Of a DNA stretch of 10,956 nt, positions 1-6,090 are shown piece after piece (the stretch's first letter is position 1; the number at the start of each line of letters is the position of its first letter). Under the pieces are notes generated by a model that was given only the letters and a program-made list of their open reading frames with translations, did not search any database and was not told the origin of the DNA. The stretch comes from CAYMKL01 sp964390805. GTDB lineage: Bacteria > Chloroflexota > Anaerolineae > VGOG01. The stretch is taken from NCBI GenBank assembly GCA_964390805.1, contig CAYMKL010000181.1:1-10956 (forward strand). Reading direction: 5' to 3'. Made by a program: the position numbers and the translations under genes.

Positions 1-1
1 G

Positions 2-382
2 GCCATCACCGCCACGGGCAGCATCAGCTACGTGTGGGACGTGGCCGACCTGGGCGTGGGCCAGGGCGGCGTCATCACCATTACCGGGCAGTTGTCCGCT
101 GCCCTGGCCACGGGTACCTTCACCAACACCGCTACCATCACCACCACGGCGGTGGATGACGATACCACTGACAACAGCGCCACGGCTAGCATCACGGTGT
201 GCTACGACTTAAATGGGGATGGGCAGGTGGACATAGAGGACATCATGCTAGTAGCCAGCCACTGGCGCTGCCGATGCGGAGATGGGTGCTATGATCCCGA
301 CTACGACATAGATGACGACTGCGACATTGACGTGGTAGACATCATGCTGGTGGTGGTTCACTGGGGAGAGACGTGTTCGTAG
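2..382 (+). CDS. Secreted DUF11-repeat protein with C-terminal dockerin (5' truncated)
   Basis: The reading frame is open from base 2 and ends at TAG 380-382, so the 5' end lies outside the window; 126 residues are visible. The first part (motifs VWDVADLGVGQGG, FTNTATITT, DTTDNSATASITV) matches the end of a DUF11-type Ig-like repeat found in large secreted or surface proteins. It is followed by a type I dockerin-like module with two Ca-binding EF-hand-like loops, DLNGDGQVDIED and DIDDDCDIDVVD, each followed by IMLV..HW. Dockerins bind cohesins. Outside cellulosomes, as in Chloroflexota and Planctomycetes, their partners are usually unknown. The second loop is degenerate (DDDCD in place of NGDG), so its calcium binding may be weaker. 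The domain families are clear; the function of the whole protein cannot be judged from this tail. Confidence 0.8.
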   Translation, partial: AITATGSISYVWDVADLGVGQGGVITITGQLSAALATGTFTNTATITTTAVDDDTTDNSATASITVCYDLNGDGQVDIEDIMLVASHWRCRCGDGCYDPDYDIDDDCDIDVVDIMLVVVHWGETCS

Positions 383-455
383 AGGGATGACGCGCCGTGG
401 AACCTGGTGGTGTCTCTGTGCACGAAGCAGAGCTACTGTTCATGGGAGAAGGATC

Positions 456-1208
456 ATGCTGAATAGACGAACCCTTCGACACGGCTCAGTGCAGGCCACA
501 ATACTTCTGATTGAGGATGACGTGAGCTTTGCGGTACTCTTGACCATCGGCCTTCAAGACCGGGGCTTTCGGGCGCTCCACGCTACGGATGGCCAACAGG
601 GCCTGGAGTATGCACGTGCCGCGCAGCCCGACCTCATCTTGCTGAACGCGATGCTGCCAAAGATGGACGGCCTCGCCGTGTGCCGCATCCTGCGGCAGGA
701 GTCGGTCGTGCCCATTATCATGCTGAGCGTCGGTGGTCATGAGACGGGTCACGTCAAGGGCCTGGGAATCGGCGCCGATGACCACCTCGTCAAGCCCTTC
801 AGCTTTCGGGAGCTTGTGGCCCGGATGCGGGCACTGCTTGGCCGTGGCGAAATGGATTGCCGTCAGATAACCCCACTGAGCGACCGAATCGTGGTGGGCG
901 ACATCGTGCTGGACCGCGCCACCCGTCAGGTATGGCGGGCTGGCCGACAGGTCAGAATGTCACCGCGAAAGTATGCTCTGTTGTGCGTGCTGATGGAAAA
1001 CGAGGGCAAGGCTGTCTCACGCCAGGGCCTGTTGGATAAGGTGTGGGGGAAAGGCTGGTTCGGTGACAGCCACACATTGGATGTACACATCTGCTGGCTT
1101 CGAGGGAAACTGGAAGATGATTCCTCAGCGCCTCGCTACATTCATACCGTTCGTGGCTATGGCTACCGCCTGGTGGATGCCGCTGAGTGGCTGGCGGACG
1201 CCGCGTAG
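456..1208 (+). CDS. OmpR/PhoB-type response regulator with Asn at the phosphoacceptor site
   Basis: This is a 250-residue two-domain transcription factor. Residues about 15-128 form a receiver domain: LLIEDD with acidic residues D21/D22, the beta3 motif DLILLNAMLPKMDG, Ser91 in IIMLS, and Lys113 in VKPF. Residues about 145-245 form an OmpR-type winged helix (RMSPRKYALLCVLMEN, then IHTVRGYGYRL). The residue that should be the phosphorylated Asp is Asn64 (codon AAC 645-647), so classical phosphorelay activation is unlikely although the other pocket residues are kept. I chose ATG 456 because GGGAGAAGG (444-452) lies just upstream; an in-frame ATG at 387 would add 23 residues unlike the family. 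No histidine kinase is next to it, so it is an orphan in this window. The dockerin gene ends 73 bases upstream. Family is certain; target genes are unknown. Confidence 0.9.
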   Translation: MLNRRTLRHGSVQATILLIEDDVSFAVLLTIGLQDRGFRALHATDGQQGLEYARAAQPDLILLNAMLPKMDGLAVCRILRQESVVPIIMLSVGGHETGHVKGLGIGADDHLVKPFSFRELVARMRALLGRGEMDCRQITPLSDRIVVGDIVLDRATRQVWRAGRQVRMSPRKYALLCVLMENEGKAVSRQGLLDKVWGKGWFGDSHTLDVHICWLRGKLEDDSSAPRYIHTVRGYGYRLVDAAEWLADAA

Positions 1209-1246
1209 TCTGCGAATCAGATCACCCTGGAAGCTTGAAGGGAGAG

Positions 1247-1372
1247 GTGCCGGTCAGCGAAACAAAGCCACCTGTGGGTTCAACTAGCACCGCCATCAAC
1301 GACTGCTATAGCAGCGGCGGCACAGTGACCAGTAGCTACAACCTGATGGAGATGGGACTAGATTGGGAATAG
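1247..1372 (+). pseudogene. Possible debris of a secreted beta-helix-type protein gene
   Basis: A short open stretch, GTG 1247 to TAG 1370-1372, encodes 41 residues including STAINDCYSSGGTVTSSYNL. This pattern (DC, a short turn, G-T-V-T-S, then YNL) resembles the C-terminal repeats of large secreted right-handed beta-helix proteins, where segments like DCYG..TSxGYNL recur. There is no convincing ribosome binding site and the segment is far too short for such a protein. It is probably a leftover of a larger gene, in keeping with the secreted dockerin protein at the left edge. The remaining bases of the 1209-1409 gap show nothing else. Confidence 0.3.
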
Positions 1373-1408
1373 AACGAATTGGGAAAGTAGCTGCTTCTGA
1401 GTGGTTCA

Positions 1409-1445
1409 CAAAAAGTGCCCGGCACCTTTGAGGTGCCGGGCACTT
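1409..1445 (-). terminator. Strong Rho-independent terminator hairpin
   Basis: A perfect inverted repeat has 15-bp arms (1413-1427 and 1431-1445) and a 3-base loop. Read on the minus strand, the GC-rich stem begins six bases after the stop codon of the BtrH-like gene and is followed by TTTTT (plus-strand AAAAA, 1410-1414, which overlaps the stem by two). It also sits downstream of the plus-strand response regulator, so it may stop convergent transcription, but it has no T-run in that direction. Confidence 0.8.
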
Positions 1446-1451
1446 GCTGCA

Positions 1452-2471
1452 TCACGATACGATCTCCCTCAACCGCCCCCACGCCGCCTCCTCCAGGTCG
1501 GCGATCTCCATCATCGGCGCGGTCGTTTGCGGGAGCACGGCGGCCGGGTCGGCGGCCTCCCATCCCCGCTTGAAGATTTCCGCAACATCCTGCCATCGGT
1601 CACCGATGTGTTGGAAGGCGTCCGCGCTCTCGTTCAGGCGCGCGTCACCCGTGATCTCGGCAGCCTCGCGCAGGAAGCGGCTGAACATGTAGCGGAAGAT
1701 GCCGCCGCCAGTGCCGCCCGTGGCGTCAATGAAGATGAAGGTGTTGAATAGCGTGAAGCGCAGCTCGTCCTCGTCCATCTGGCCAGGCCACTTGAGGGCG
1801 CGTTTGGCCGCCTTGCGGATGCCCTTGACGCCGACGTTGCTGATGGGTGGCTCCAACATCGCCGTCGTCTGTTCGGCGATGGCCTGGCACACTTCGTCGG
1901 CAGTGGGCTGGCGCTTGTTGCTGAAGTCGAAGGTGTACCACTTGTTCTTGGGCGGGAAGGGCTTGTGCTTGGAGCCACGCGCTTTCGCCAGGTCGTCCAT
2001 TGAGACCGGATACACCCCGTCTCGGTCAGCGATGAGCGCCTGGCGTGTCTCCGGGTCGTATCCGCAGACGACCACGATGTGCCAGCCAAAGTGGTAGTCC
2101 GTGTCGCCAAAGTCGAAGTAGGGCAAGAAGCCCATGTCGCACTGAGTCATCACCGGCTGGCCCGCGTCGAGCATCTCCAGGAGCGTCCGCTCCGCCTTGC
2201 GCGCGCTGGAGGTGGTATGCTGCTCCACCAGGACGCCGGTGCGCTGGCAAGCCAGGTCTTCCATGTACGGGGGACGAAAACCACCCCGCCCGCCCATGAA
2301 CGGGGTCTGGCCCTTGAAGTGCCAGTAGCTGAAACTCACCCCTGAGCCGATCCCCAGCAACATATCTTCGCTGATGTCGTGGTCGTTGTAGGCGTAGATG
2401 TGGCGCATCGAGCCGGTGACGCAGTGGTGGGTCATGAAGTTTTGAAAACCCTCCAAGGGTTTGAGTGTCAT
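1452..2471 (-). CDS. BtrH-like / DUF4872 family cysteine-acyltransferase-like protein
   Basis: This 339-residue protein has the signature of the BtrH N-terminal domain: HHCVTGSMRHIYAYND, then SEDMLLGIGSGVSFSYW and PFMGGR. The C-terminal half is DUF4872-like. BtrH of butirosin biosynthesis moves an acyl side chain from a carrier protein to an aminoglycoside, but most family members have no known substrate. A papain-like triad can be proposed: Cys17, His131 (in FGWHIVVVCGYD) and Asp149 (in IADRDG). The order fits the fold; the assignment is my inference. I chose ATG 2471 because AAAGGA lies eight bases upstream and the family homology starts here; extending to 2642 would add 57 atypical residues that overlap the regulator gene. 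It lies 71 bases after the MerR-type gene, almost certainly in the same transcript, so its expression is probably ligand-controlled. There is no carrier protein or aminoglycoside cluster nearby. Confidence 0.8.
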   Translation of the reverse strand: MTLKPLEGFQNFMTHHCVTGSMRHIYAYNDHDISEDMLLGIGSGVSFSYWHFKGQTPFMGGRGGFRPPYMEDLACQRTGVLVEQHTTSSARKAERTLLEMLDAGQPVMTQCDMGFLPYFDFGDTDYHFGWHIVVVCGYDPETRQALIADRDGVYPVSMDDLAKARGSKHKPFPPKNKWYTFDFSNKRQPTADEVCQAIAEQTTAMLEPPISNVGVKGIRKAAKRALKWPGQMDEDELRFTLFNTFIFIDATGGTGGGIFRYMFSRFLREAAEITGDARLNESADAFQHIGDRWQDVAEIFKRGWEAADPAAVLPQTTAPMMEIADLEEAAWGRLREIVS

Positions 2472-2495
2472 CTCTGTGGTCCTTTCTCGGATTCC

Positions 2496-2530
2496 CAGGC
2501 CCCCGGCTCGGTGGCGCAACCGGGGGCCTG
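2496..2530 (-). promoter_or_regulatory. Intercistronic hairpin between regulator and BtrH-like gene
   Basis: Arms CAGGCCCCCGG (2496-2506) and CCGGGGGCCTG (2520-2530) are perfectly complementary, with a 13-base loop. On the minus strand the stem starts 12 bases after the regulator's stop codon and ends 24 bases before the downstream ATG. There is no T-run after it, so a complete intrinsic terminator is unlikely. It could protect the upstream mRNA end, attenuate, or tune translation of the second gene. Confidence 0.5.
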
Positions 2531-2542
2531 AGGTTACATCTG

Positions 2543-3358
2543 CTACGCTTTCTCCACGGGGAGCTGTATCTCGGTCAGGTAAGTGGACGAATCGTCGCCA
2601 GATTCCGGCCCCCGCACATACACCTCGCGGACAGGGCCACACATGCGGTAGCCATTGGCTTCGATCCAGGCCATTAACTGGCCGTACGTTCCCCCTATCG
2701 TCTCATAGCCGCCTTGGTGGATGATGCACGCCATCCCCTCGACGGCCGACAACTCCCGCCTCTTCACTCGGTCTCCCTCTGGTATGGATCCGGTCACTGG
2801 CACAGCCACCTCGATGTCCACATCCTGCTCGCGGAACTCATGGTCGTGGTAGATGCCAATGGGCGGGCCGACTGGGGTGATCCGGTTCTGGCCAAGGTAG
2901 GCGAAGATCTCGCCGAAGAGCTGGCCGAGGTCCTTGAAGCTAGGGACGACGTCCCGCACCGAGGCCACCGCCTGGGCCGGGATCTCCTTGAGCGCTACCT
3001 CTTGAGTAGACATAGTTTCCTCCTGTTCGATTTGCCTCAGCCGTTGCTCTACCCGGTCCAACCGCGCCTGTTCCTCCTCCAATTGCGCCTGAAGCTCGAC
3101 CCGTTTCAGCCGCAACATCCCCCGAATTTGGTCGGCGGGCAGATCAGCATGGAGTAGTCGGGCGATCTGGTCCAGCGAAAGACCCAGGTCCTTCAGCGCC
3201 AGGATGCGGTTGAGGCGGGGCAACTGGTCAGCCGAGTAGTAGCGGTAACTGGTCCAGCGGTCTACCTCAGCCGGCTTCAGCAGACCGATCCTATCGTAGT
3301 AGCGCAACGTCTTGACCGTCACATGGCTGAGTTTTGAGAATTCACCGATTTTGAACAT
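2543..3358 (-). CDS. MerR-family regulator with GyrI-like effector-binding domain (BmrR type)
   Basis: This is a 271-residue transcription factor. Residues 1-70 are a MerR winged helix (FKIGEFSKLSHVTVKTLRYY, then RYYSADQLPRLNRI). Residues about 80-115 are a charged coiled-coil dimerisation helix. Residues about 119-271 are a GyrI-like/AraC effector-binding domain of the kind that in BmrR binds lipophilic cations, ending in the typical TEIQLPV motif. Members usually twist a promoter with a long spacer into activity when a drug is bound. The start ATG 3358 has GGAG eight bases upstream. The gene is first in a two-gene unit with the BtrH-like gene, and its own promoter has a 19-bp spacer, so autoactivation is likely. 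An in-frame internal start at Met116 may produce the effector domain alone. The ligand is unknown. Confidence 0.92.
   Translation of the reverse strand: MFKIGEFSKLSHVTVKTLRYYDRIGLLKPAEVDRWTSYRYYSADQLPRLNRILALKDLGLSLDQIARLLHADLPADQIRGMLRLKRVELQAQLEEEQARLDRVEQRLRQIEQEETMSTQEVALKEIPAQAVASVRDVVPSFKDLGQLFGEIFAYLGQNRITPVGPPIGIYHDHEFREQDVDIEVAVPVTGSIPEGDRVKRRELSAVEGMACIIHQGGYETIGGTYGQLMAWIEANGYRMCGPVREVYVRGPESGDDSSTYLTEIQLPVEKA
3011..3024 (-). promoter_or_regulatory. Internal ribosome binding site and in-frame ATG inside the MerR gene
   Basis: On the minus strand AGGAGG (3019-3024), a 5-base gap and ATG (3011-3013) form a near-ideal translation start, stronger than the one at the gene's own start. 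The ATG is Met116, in frame, exactly where the coiled coil ends and the GyrI-like domain begins. It would give a 156-residue free effector-binding protein. The Shine-Dalgarno bases also encode Gln-Glu-Glu of the coiled coil, so chance cannot be excluded. Confidence 0.5.
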
Positions 3359-3405
3359 CTTCTACACTCCGTGCACGTCTCGTTGATCGAAGGCCTTCAA
3401 GTACT

Positions 3406-3436
3406 ATTATACACCATCCAGTAGGGGGAGAGTCAA
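3406..3436 (-). promoter_or_regulatory. MerR-type promoter, TTGACT - 19 bp - TATAAT
   Basis: On the minus strand, -35 TTGACT (3431-3436) and -10 TATAAT (3406-3411) are separated by 19 bp (3412-3430), longer than the usual 17 and diagnostic for MerR-regulated promoters. The spacer CTCCCCCTACTGGATGGTG is an imperfect dyad of the same style as known MerR-family operators such as CueR at copA. The -10 lies 48 bases before the MerR gene's ATG, consistent with self-control of the two-gene unit. Confidence 0.8.
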
Positions 3437-3458
3437 GACCCAATTTTTCCGTCTTCGG

Positions 3459-4307
3459 TCATTCCTCTCTCACTATGAGATCGTAAAGAGCTTGTAAATC
3501 CTCTTCGGAGTAAAAGTGAATGACTAGCCTGCCTCCGCGCGTGGAGCGGAAGAGCTGTACCTTGGTGCCCATCGCTTCCCGAAACCGATCCTCCAGCGCC
3601 TTGGTCTCTGGTGAAGATGAAGTGTCCGGGCGTTTTGGTTTCGGCCCAGCGACCAGGCGACGAACTGCCTCCTCTGTCTGGCGCACGTTCAGACCCCGCT
3701 TAAGGATCATTTCCCAGATCTTTCGTTGTTCATCCGGCTCATCTAAGCCTAGCATGGCCCTGGCATGACCCTCAGTGATTTGACCTTGGGCCATGCTGCT
3801 CTTTATCTCGTCGGGCAGGCGGAGCAAACGCACCGAGTTGGCCACCGCTACCCGGCTCTTGCCCACCCTCTCCGCCACCTGCTCCTGAGTCAGGCCGAAG
3901 TCGTCCATCAGATGTCTGTAGGCTGTTGCCTGCTCCAGAGGGTTTAGATCGGCCCGCTGGATGTTCTCCACCAGAGCCAACTCCAACATCTCTTGGGGAG
4001 TTGCCTCTCTGATGATGACCGGCACCTTGGCCAAACCGGCCAACTTGGCCGCTTCCAATCGCCTCTCCCCAGCGATGAGTTGATAACGCTGAGCCTCCGC
4101 ATCCGCCACCTGACTAACGATGAGGGGCTGGATGAGGCCGTGCTCACGAATCGAAGCGGCCAGCTCTTCAAGTTCCTCAGGGGCTATCTTTTGACGAGGT
4201 TGCAGGGGGTTGGGTGATATGGCGTCAACGGGCAGCTCGGCGGGGCCTGTCTCGCTGACGGGGATGAGGGCTCCCAAACCTTTGCCCAAGCCTCTTTTTT
4301 TGGCCAT
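3459..4307 (-). CDS. parB: Chromosome partitioning protein ParB
   Basis: A 282-residue ParB/Spo0J family centromere-binding CTPase. Visible in order: the basic N-terminal tail KKRGLGKGLGALIP (thought to stimulate ParA), the nuclease-like CTP-binding region with GERRLEA (80-86) and ENIQRADLNPLEQA (114-127), a helix-turn-helix about 138-160 (TQEQVAERVGKSRVAVANSVRLLRLP) that reads parS, and a C-terminal dimerisation segment. The usual GERRxRA box has Glu in place of the second-to-last Arg, a tolerated-looking variation. The start ATG 4307 has GGAGGT seven bases upstream. It lies 131 bases after parA on the same strand, and the gap holds repeats built of parS-like half-sites. It is expected to load on parS near the replication origin and guide origin segregation with ParA. 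Length is normal for chromosomal ParB. Confidence 0.96.
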   Translation of the reverse strand: MAKKRGLGKGLGALIPVSETGPAELPVDAISPNPLQPRQKIAPEELEELAASIREHGLIQPLIVSQVADAEAQRYQLIAGERRLEAAKLAGLAKVPVIIREATPQEMLELALVENIQRADLNPLEQATAYRHLMDDFGLTQEQVAERVGKSRVAVANSVRLLRLPDEIKSSMAQGQITEGHARAMLGLDEPDEQRKIWEMILKRGLNVRQTEEAVRRLVAGPKPKRPDTSSSPETKALEDRFREAMGTKVQLFRSTRGGRLVIHFYSEEDLQALYDLIVREE

Positions 4308-4321
4308 GATGATACCTCCGT

Positions 4322-4397
4322 CGTGAAACGTGGTGCGTGAAACGTGATGATTCTACGTCGAAGCCTTACATTTCACGTTTCACGTTTCAGGCGCCTG
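4322..4397. repeat. parS-half-site-like direct and inverted repeats between parA and parB
   Basis: CGTGAAACGTG occurs at 4322-4332 and 4336-4346, and its reverse complement at 4374-4384, inside a block where TTTCACG is tandemly repeated (4371-4384). A 12-bp stem can form between 4336-4347 and 4373-4384. Each unit contains GTTTCACG, half of the conserved parS palindrome TGTTTCACGTGAAACA, but no complete parS is present. A 10-bp palindrome CAGGCGCCTG follows at 4388-4397. The rest of the gap down to 4438 shows nothing clear. Confidence 0.55.
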
Positions 4398-4438
4398 TGG
4401 TAACCGGGACTTTGAAAGACTATGAATTCTGAAAGTTA

Positions 4439-5212
4439 CTAACTTTCCTCGTCGCCCGTTATCAATTCCTGGGCCAGGTCTCGATAAGTCAAGCCGCCTG
4501 CGCTCTGAGGATCATAGCTAAGAATGGTTTCCCCATGACTTGGGGCCTCGCTCAAGCGGACATTCCGTGGGATGATGGTGTCGAAGACCTTATCCGCAAA
4601 ATGCGCGCGCACCTCCTCCACCACTTGCTTAGAGAGGTTGGTGCGAGTGTCGTACATGGTCATCAGCAGTCCCCTTATTTTCAGGCCAGGGTTCAGATTA
4701 TCCCGTACCAGGTTTATAGTGTGGGTGAGCAGGGTCAAACCTTCCAAAGCTAGATACTCGCATTGGATGGGGATGATGATGCCATCGGTGGCTGCGGTGA
4801 GGGCGTTGATAGTGAGGAGGCCCAAACTGGGTGGACAGTCAATCAGGACATAGTCGTAGCGTTCAACCACTGGGGCGATGGCTTTGCGCAGAAGATGTTC
4901 GCGAGCCAGGAGGCCAACCATCTCCACCTCGGCTCCAGCCAGGGCCGGCGATGAGGGAGCCAGCTCCAGGCAGAAATGATCGGTCAGGAGTATGATTTCG
5001 CCAATGGGGGTCTTGTTGATGATAGCATCGTAGGTAGAGAGGGGGAGGTTGTTCTTGTCGAAGCCCAGGCTGCTGGTGGCGTTGGACTGGGGGTCAATAT
5101 CAATTAACAGCACCCTCATGCCACCGAGGGCAAGATAGGCACCCAGGTTAACAGCGGTGGTCGTCTTGCCGACGCCACCTTTTTGGTTGGCCAGGGCGTA
5201 GACCTTGCTCAT
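4439..5212 (-). CDS. parA: Chromosome partitioning ATPase ParA
   Basis: A 257-residue ParA/Soj/MinD-type ATPase. The deviant Walker A box KGGVGKTT is at 11-18, the A' motif LIDIDPQSNAT at 37-46, and Walker B LIDCPPSLGLLT at about 123-134. ATP-bound ParA dimers coat the nucleoid and are removed by ParB-parS complexes, which moves the origin regions apart. Length and motifs are those of chromosomal, not plasmid, ParA: there is no N-terminal DNA-binding extension. The start ATG 5212 is supported by the conserved MSKVYALANQKGGVGKT beginning; its upstream ribosome binding site (AGGG) is weak. jag lies 170 bases upstream on the same strand, in a gap with palindromic repeats, so parA may start its own transcript. 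Confidence 0.97.
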   Translation of the reverse strand: MSKVYALANQKGGVGKTTTAVNLGAYLALGGMRVLLIDIDPQSNATSSLGFDKNNLPLSTYDAIINKTPIGEIILLTDHFCLELAPSSPALAGAEVEMVGLLAREHLLRKAIAPVVERYDYVLIDCPPSLGLLTINALTAATDGIIIPIQCEYLALEGLTLLTHTINLVRDNLNPGLKIRGLLMTMYDTRTNLSKQVVEEVRAHFADKVFDTIIPRNVRLSEAPSHGETILSYDPQSAGGLTYRDLAQELITGDEES

Positions 5213-5232
5213 AGCATGTAGACCCTAATAAT

Positions 5233-5367
5233 GAAACCCACCACAAGGGGTGGGCCAACCCTTCGACAAGCGTTCGACTGAATTCACGCCGAAGGCTCAG
5301 GACGAGGAGACAGGGATCTCAGGCCGGCATCTTGGGTGGGTTTCGTTCCCTTTCGACGAGCTCAAGG
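5233..5367. repeat. Palindromic, REP-like intergenic sequence between jag and parA
   Basis: The 170-base gap holds GAAACCCACC (5233-5242) and its exact reverse complement GGTGGGTTTC (5335-5344), which bracket 92 bases. CCCACC (5237-5242) can alternatively pair locally with GGTGGG (5249-5254). Two related TTCGAC-type units, CCCTTCGACAAGC (5259-5271) and CCTTTCGACGAGCTCAAGG (5349-5367), resemble small dispersed intergenic repeats seen in many bacteria. No clear promoter could be assigned. Confidence 0.4.
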
Positions 5368-5382
5368 TGCCGCCACACCAGG

Positions 5383-6084
5383 CTAACCTGCGCTGGAGTC
5401 TTTGGGCACAATAGTCACCTTGCGCTGTTCGCCCTTGCCGATGCTCTTCGTGGCTACGATGGGGTGGTCGCGTAGGGCCAGATGGATGATGCGGCGCTCG
5501 TGGGGGGGCAGGGGCTCCAGAGCTACCGGCTGGTGGCTGAATGCCACCCGCTCGGCCATCCTGTGAGCCAGTTGCCGGAGTGCTTTCTCCCGACGCGCCT
5601 TGTATTTTTCGACATCAACGACCAGGTTGACCCAGTCCTGCACCTCTCGGCTGACGATGAGGCGGGTGATGTATTGCAAAGCCTGCAGCGTTTGGCCGCG
5701 CCGCCCGATAAGGCCTCCCAAGTCGTCGCCCACTATGTCTAAGATAACGGGCGGCGCATCTTCGTCTTGAGGCACTTCCTCCTCGGGTCTGATAGTCACG
5801 CTGGCCCTCACCTTCATTTTGATCAACAATTCGTGCAAGGTTTCCCTGGCTATCTGCTCCACACTCTGCTCAGGGGGTAGAGCCTCTTCCTCTTCTTCCG
5901 GCTCGGCAAAGCTGAGGCGGACCAGAGCTTCCTTGGCTCCGATTCCCAACACCCCGCGGCTCCCAGGGTTCAGAACTTCGATCTCTACCTCGTTTTCGAC
6001 CTTCCCTAGCTCAGCCAGTCCCTTGGTGATGGCTTCTTCGACCGTGGGGGCGCTGACTTCGATGTTCTTTTCTGCTCCTTCCAT
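5383..6084 (-). CDS. jag: RNA-binding protein Jag/KhpB (Jag-N, KH and R3H domains)
   Basis: A 233-residue protein with the full Jag architecture: a Jag-N domain at about 5-55 (VEEAITKGLAELG, then GSRGVLGIGAKEALV), an acidic linker (EEEEE), a KH domain around 80-155 with the GXXG loop GLIGRRG (124-130), and an R3H domain near 165-230 with R197xxxH201 in ERRIIHLALRDH. Jag/KhpB/EloR binds RNA with its KH partner KhpA and in Firmicutes affects cell elongation; its gene almost always follows yidC. Here it starts seven bases after the yidC stop codon, with GCGGGG and an upstream AGGAAAG within the yidC end, so it is translationally linked to yidC. No khpA is in the window. Confidence 0.95.
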   Translation of the reverse strand: MEGAEKNIEVSAPTVEEAITKGLAELGKVENEVEIEVLNPGSRGVLGIGAKEALVRLSFAEPEEEEEALPPEQSVEQIARETLHELLIKMKVRASVTIRPEEEVPQDEDAPPVILDIVGDDLGGLIGRRGQTLQALQYITRLIVSREVQDWVNLVVDVEKYKARREKALRQLAHRMAERVAFSHQPVALEPLPPHERRIIHLALRDHPIVATKSIGKGEQRKVTIVPKDSSAG

Positions 6085-6090
6085 CCCCGC

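Noticed and set aside
387..455. Upstream ATG for the response regulator at 387
   Set aside because: It lies only four bases after the dockerin stop codon without a good ribosome binding site and adds 23 atypical residues; ATG 456 has GGGAGAAGG in place.
2472..2642. N-terminal extension of the BtrH-like protein to 2642
   Set aside because: It overlaps the end of the MerR gene, has no family similarity, and a good ribosome binding site precedes ATG 2471.
3407..3415. TTATACACC as a DnaA box
   Set aside because: It has one mismatch to TTATNCACA, is single and overlaps the -10 of the MerR-type promoter; no cluster suggests an origin.
4308..4438. A complete parS site in the parA-parB gap
   Set aside because: Only half-sites are present; the full 16-base palindrome does not occur anywhere I could see in the window.
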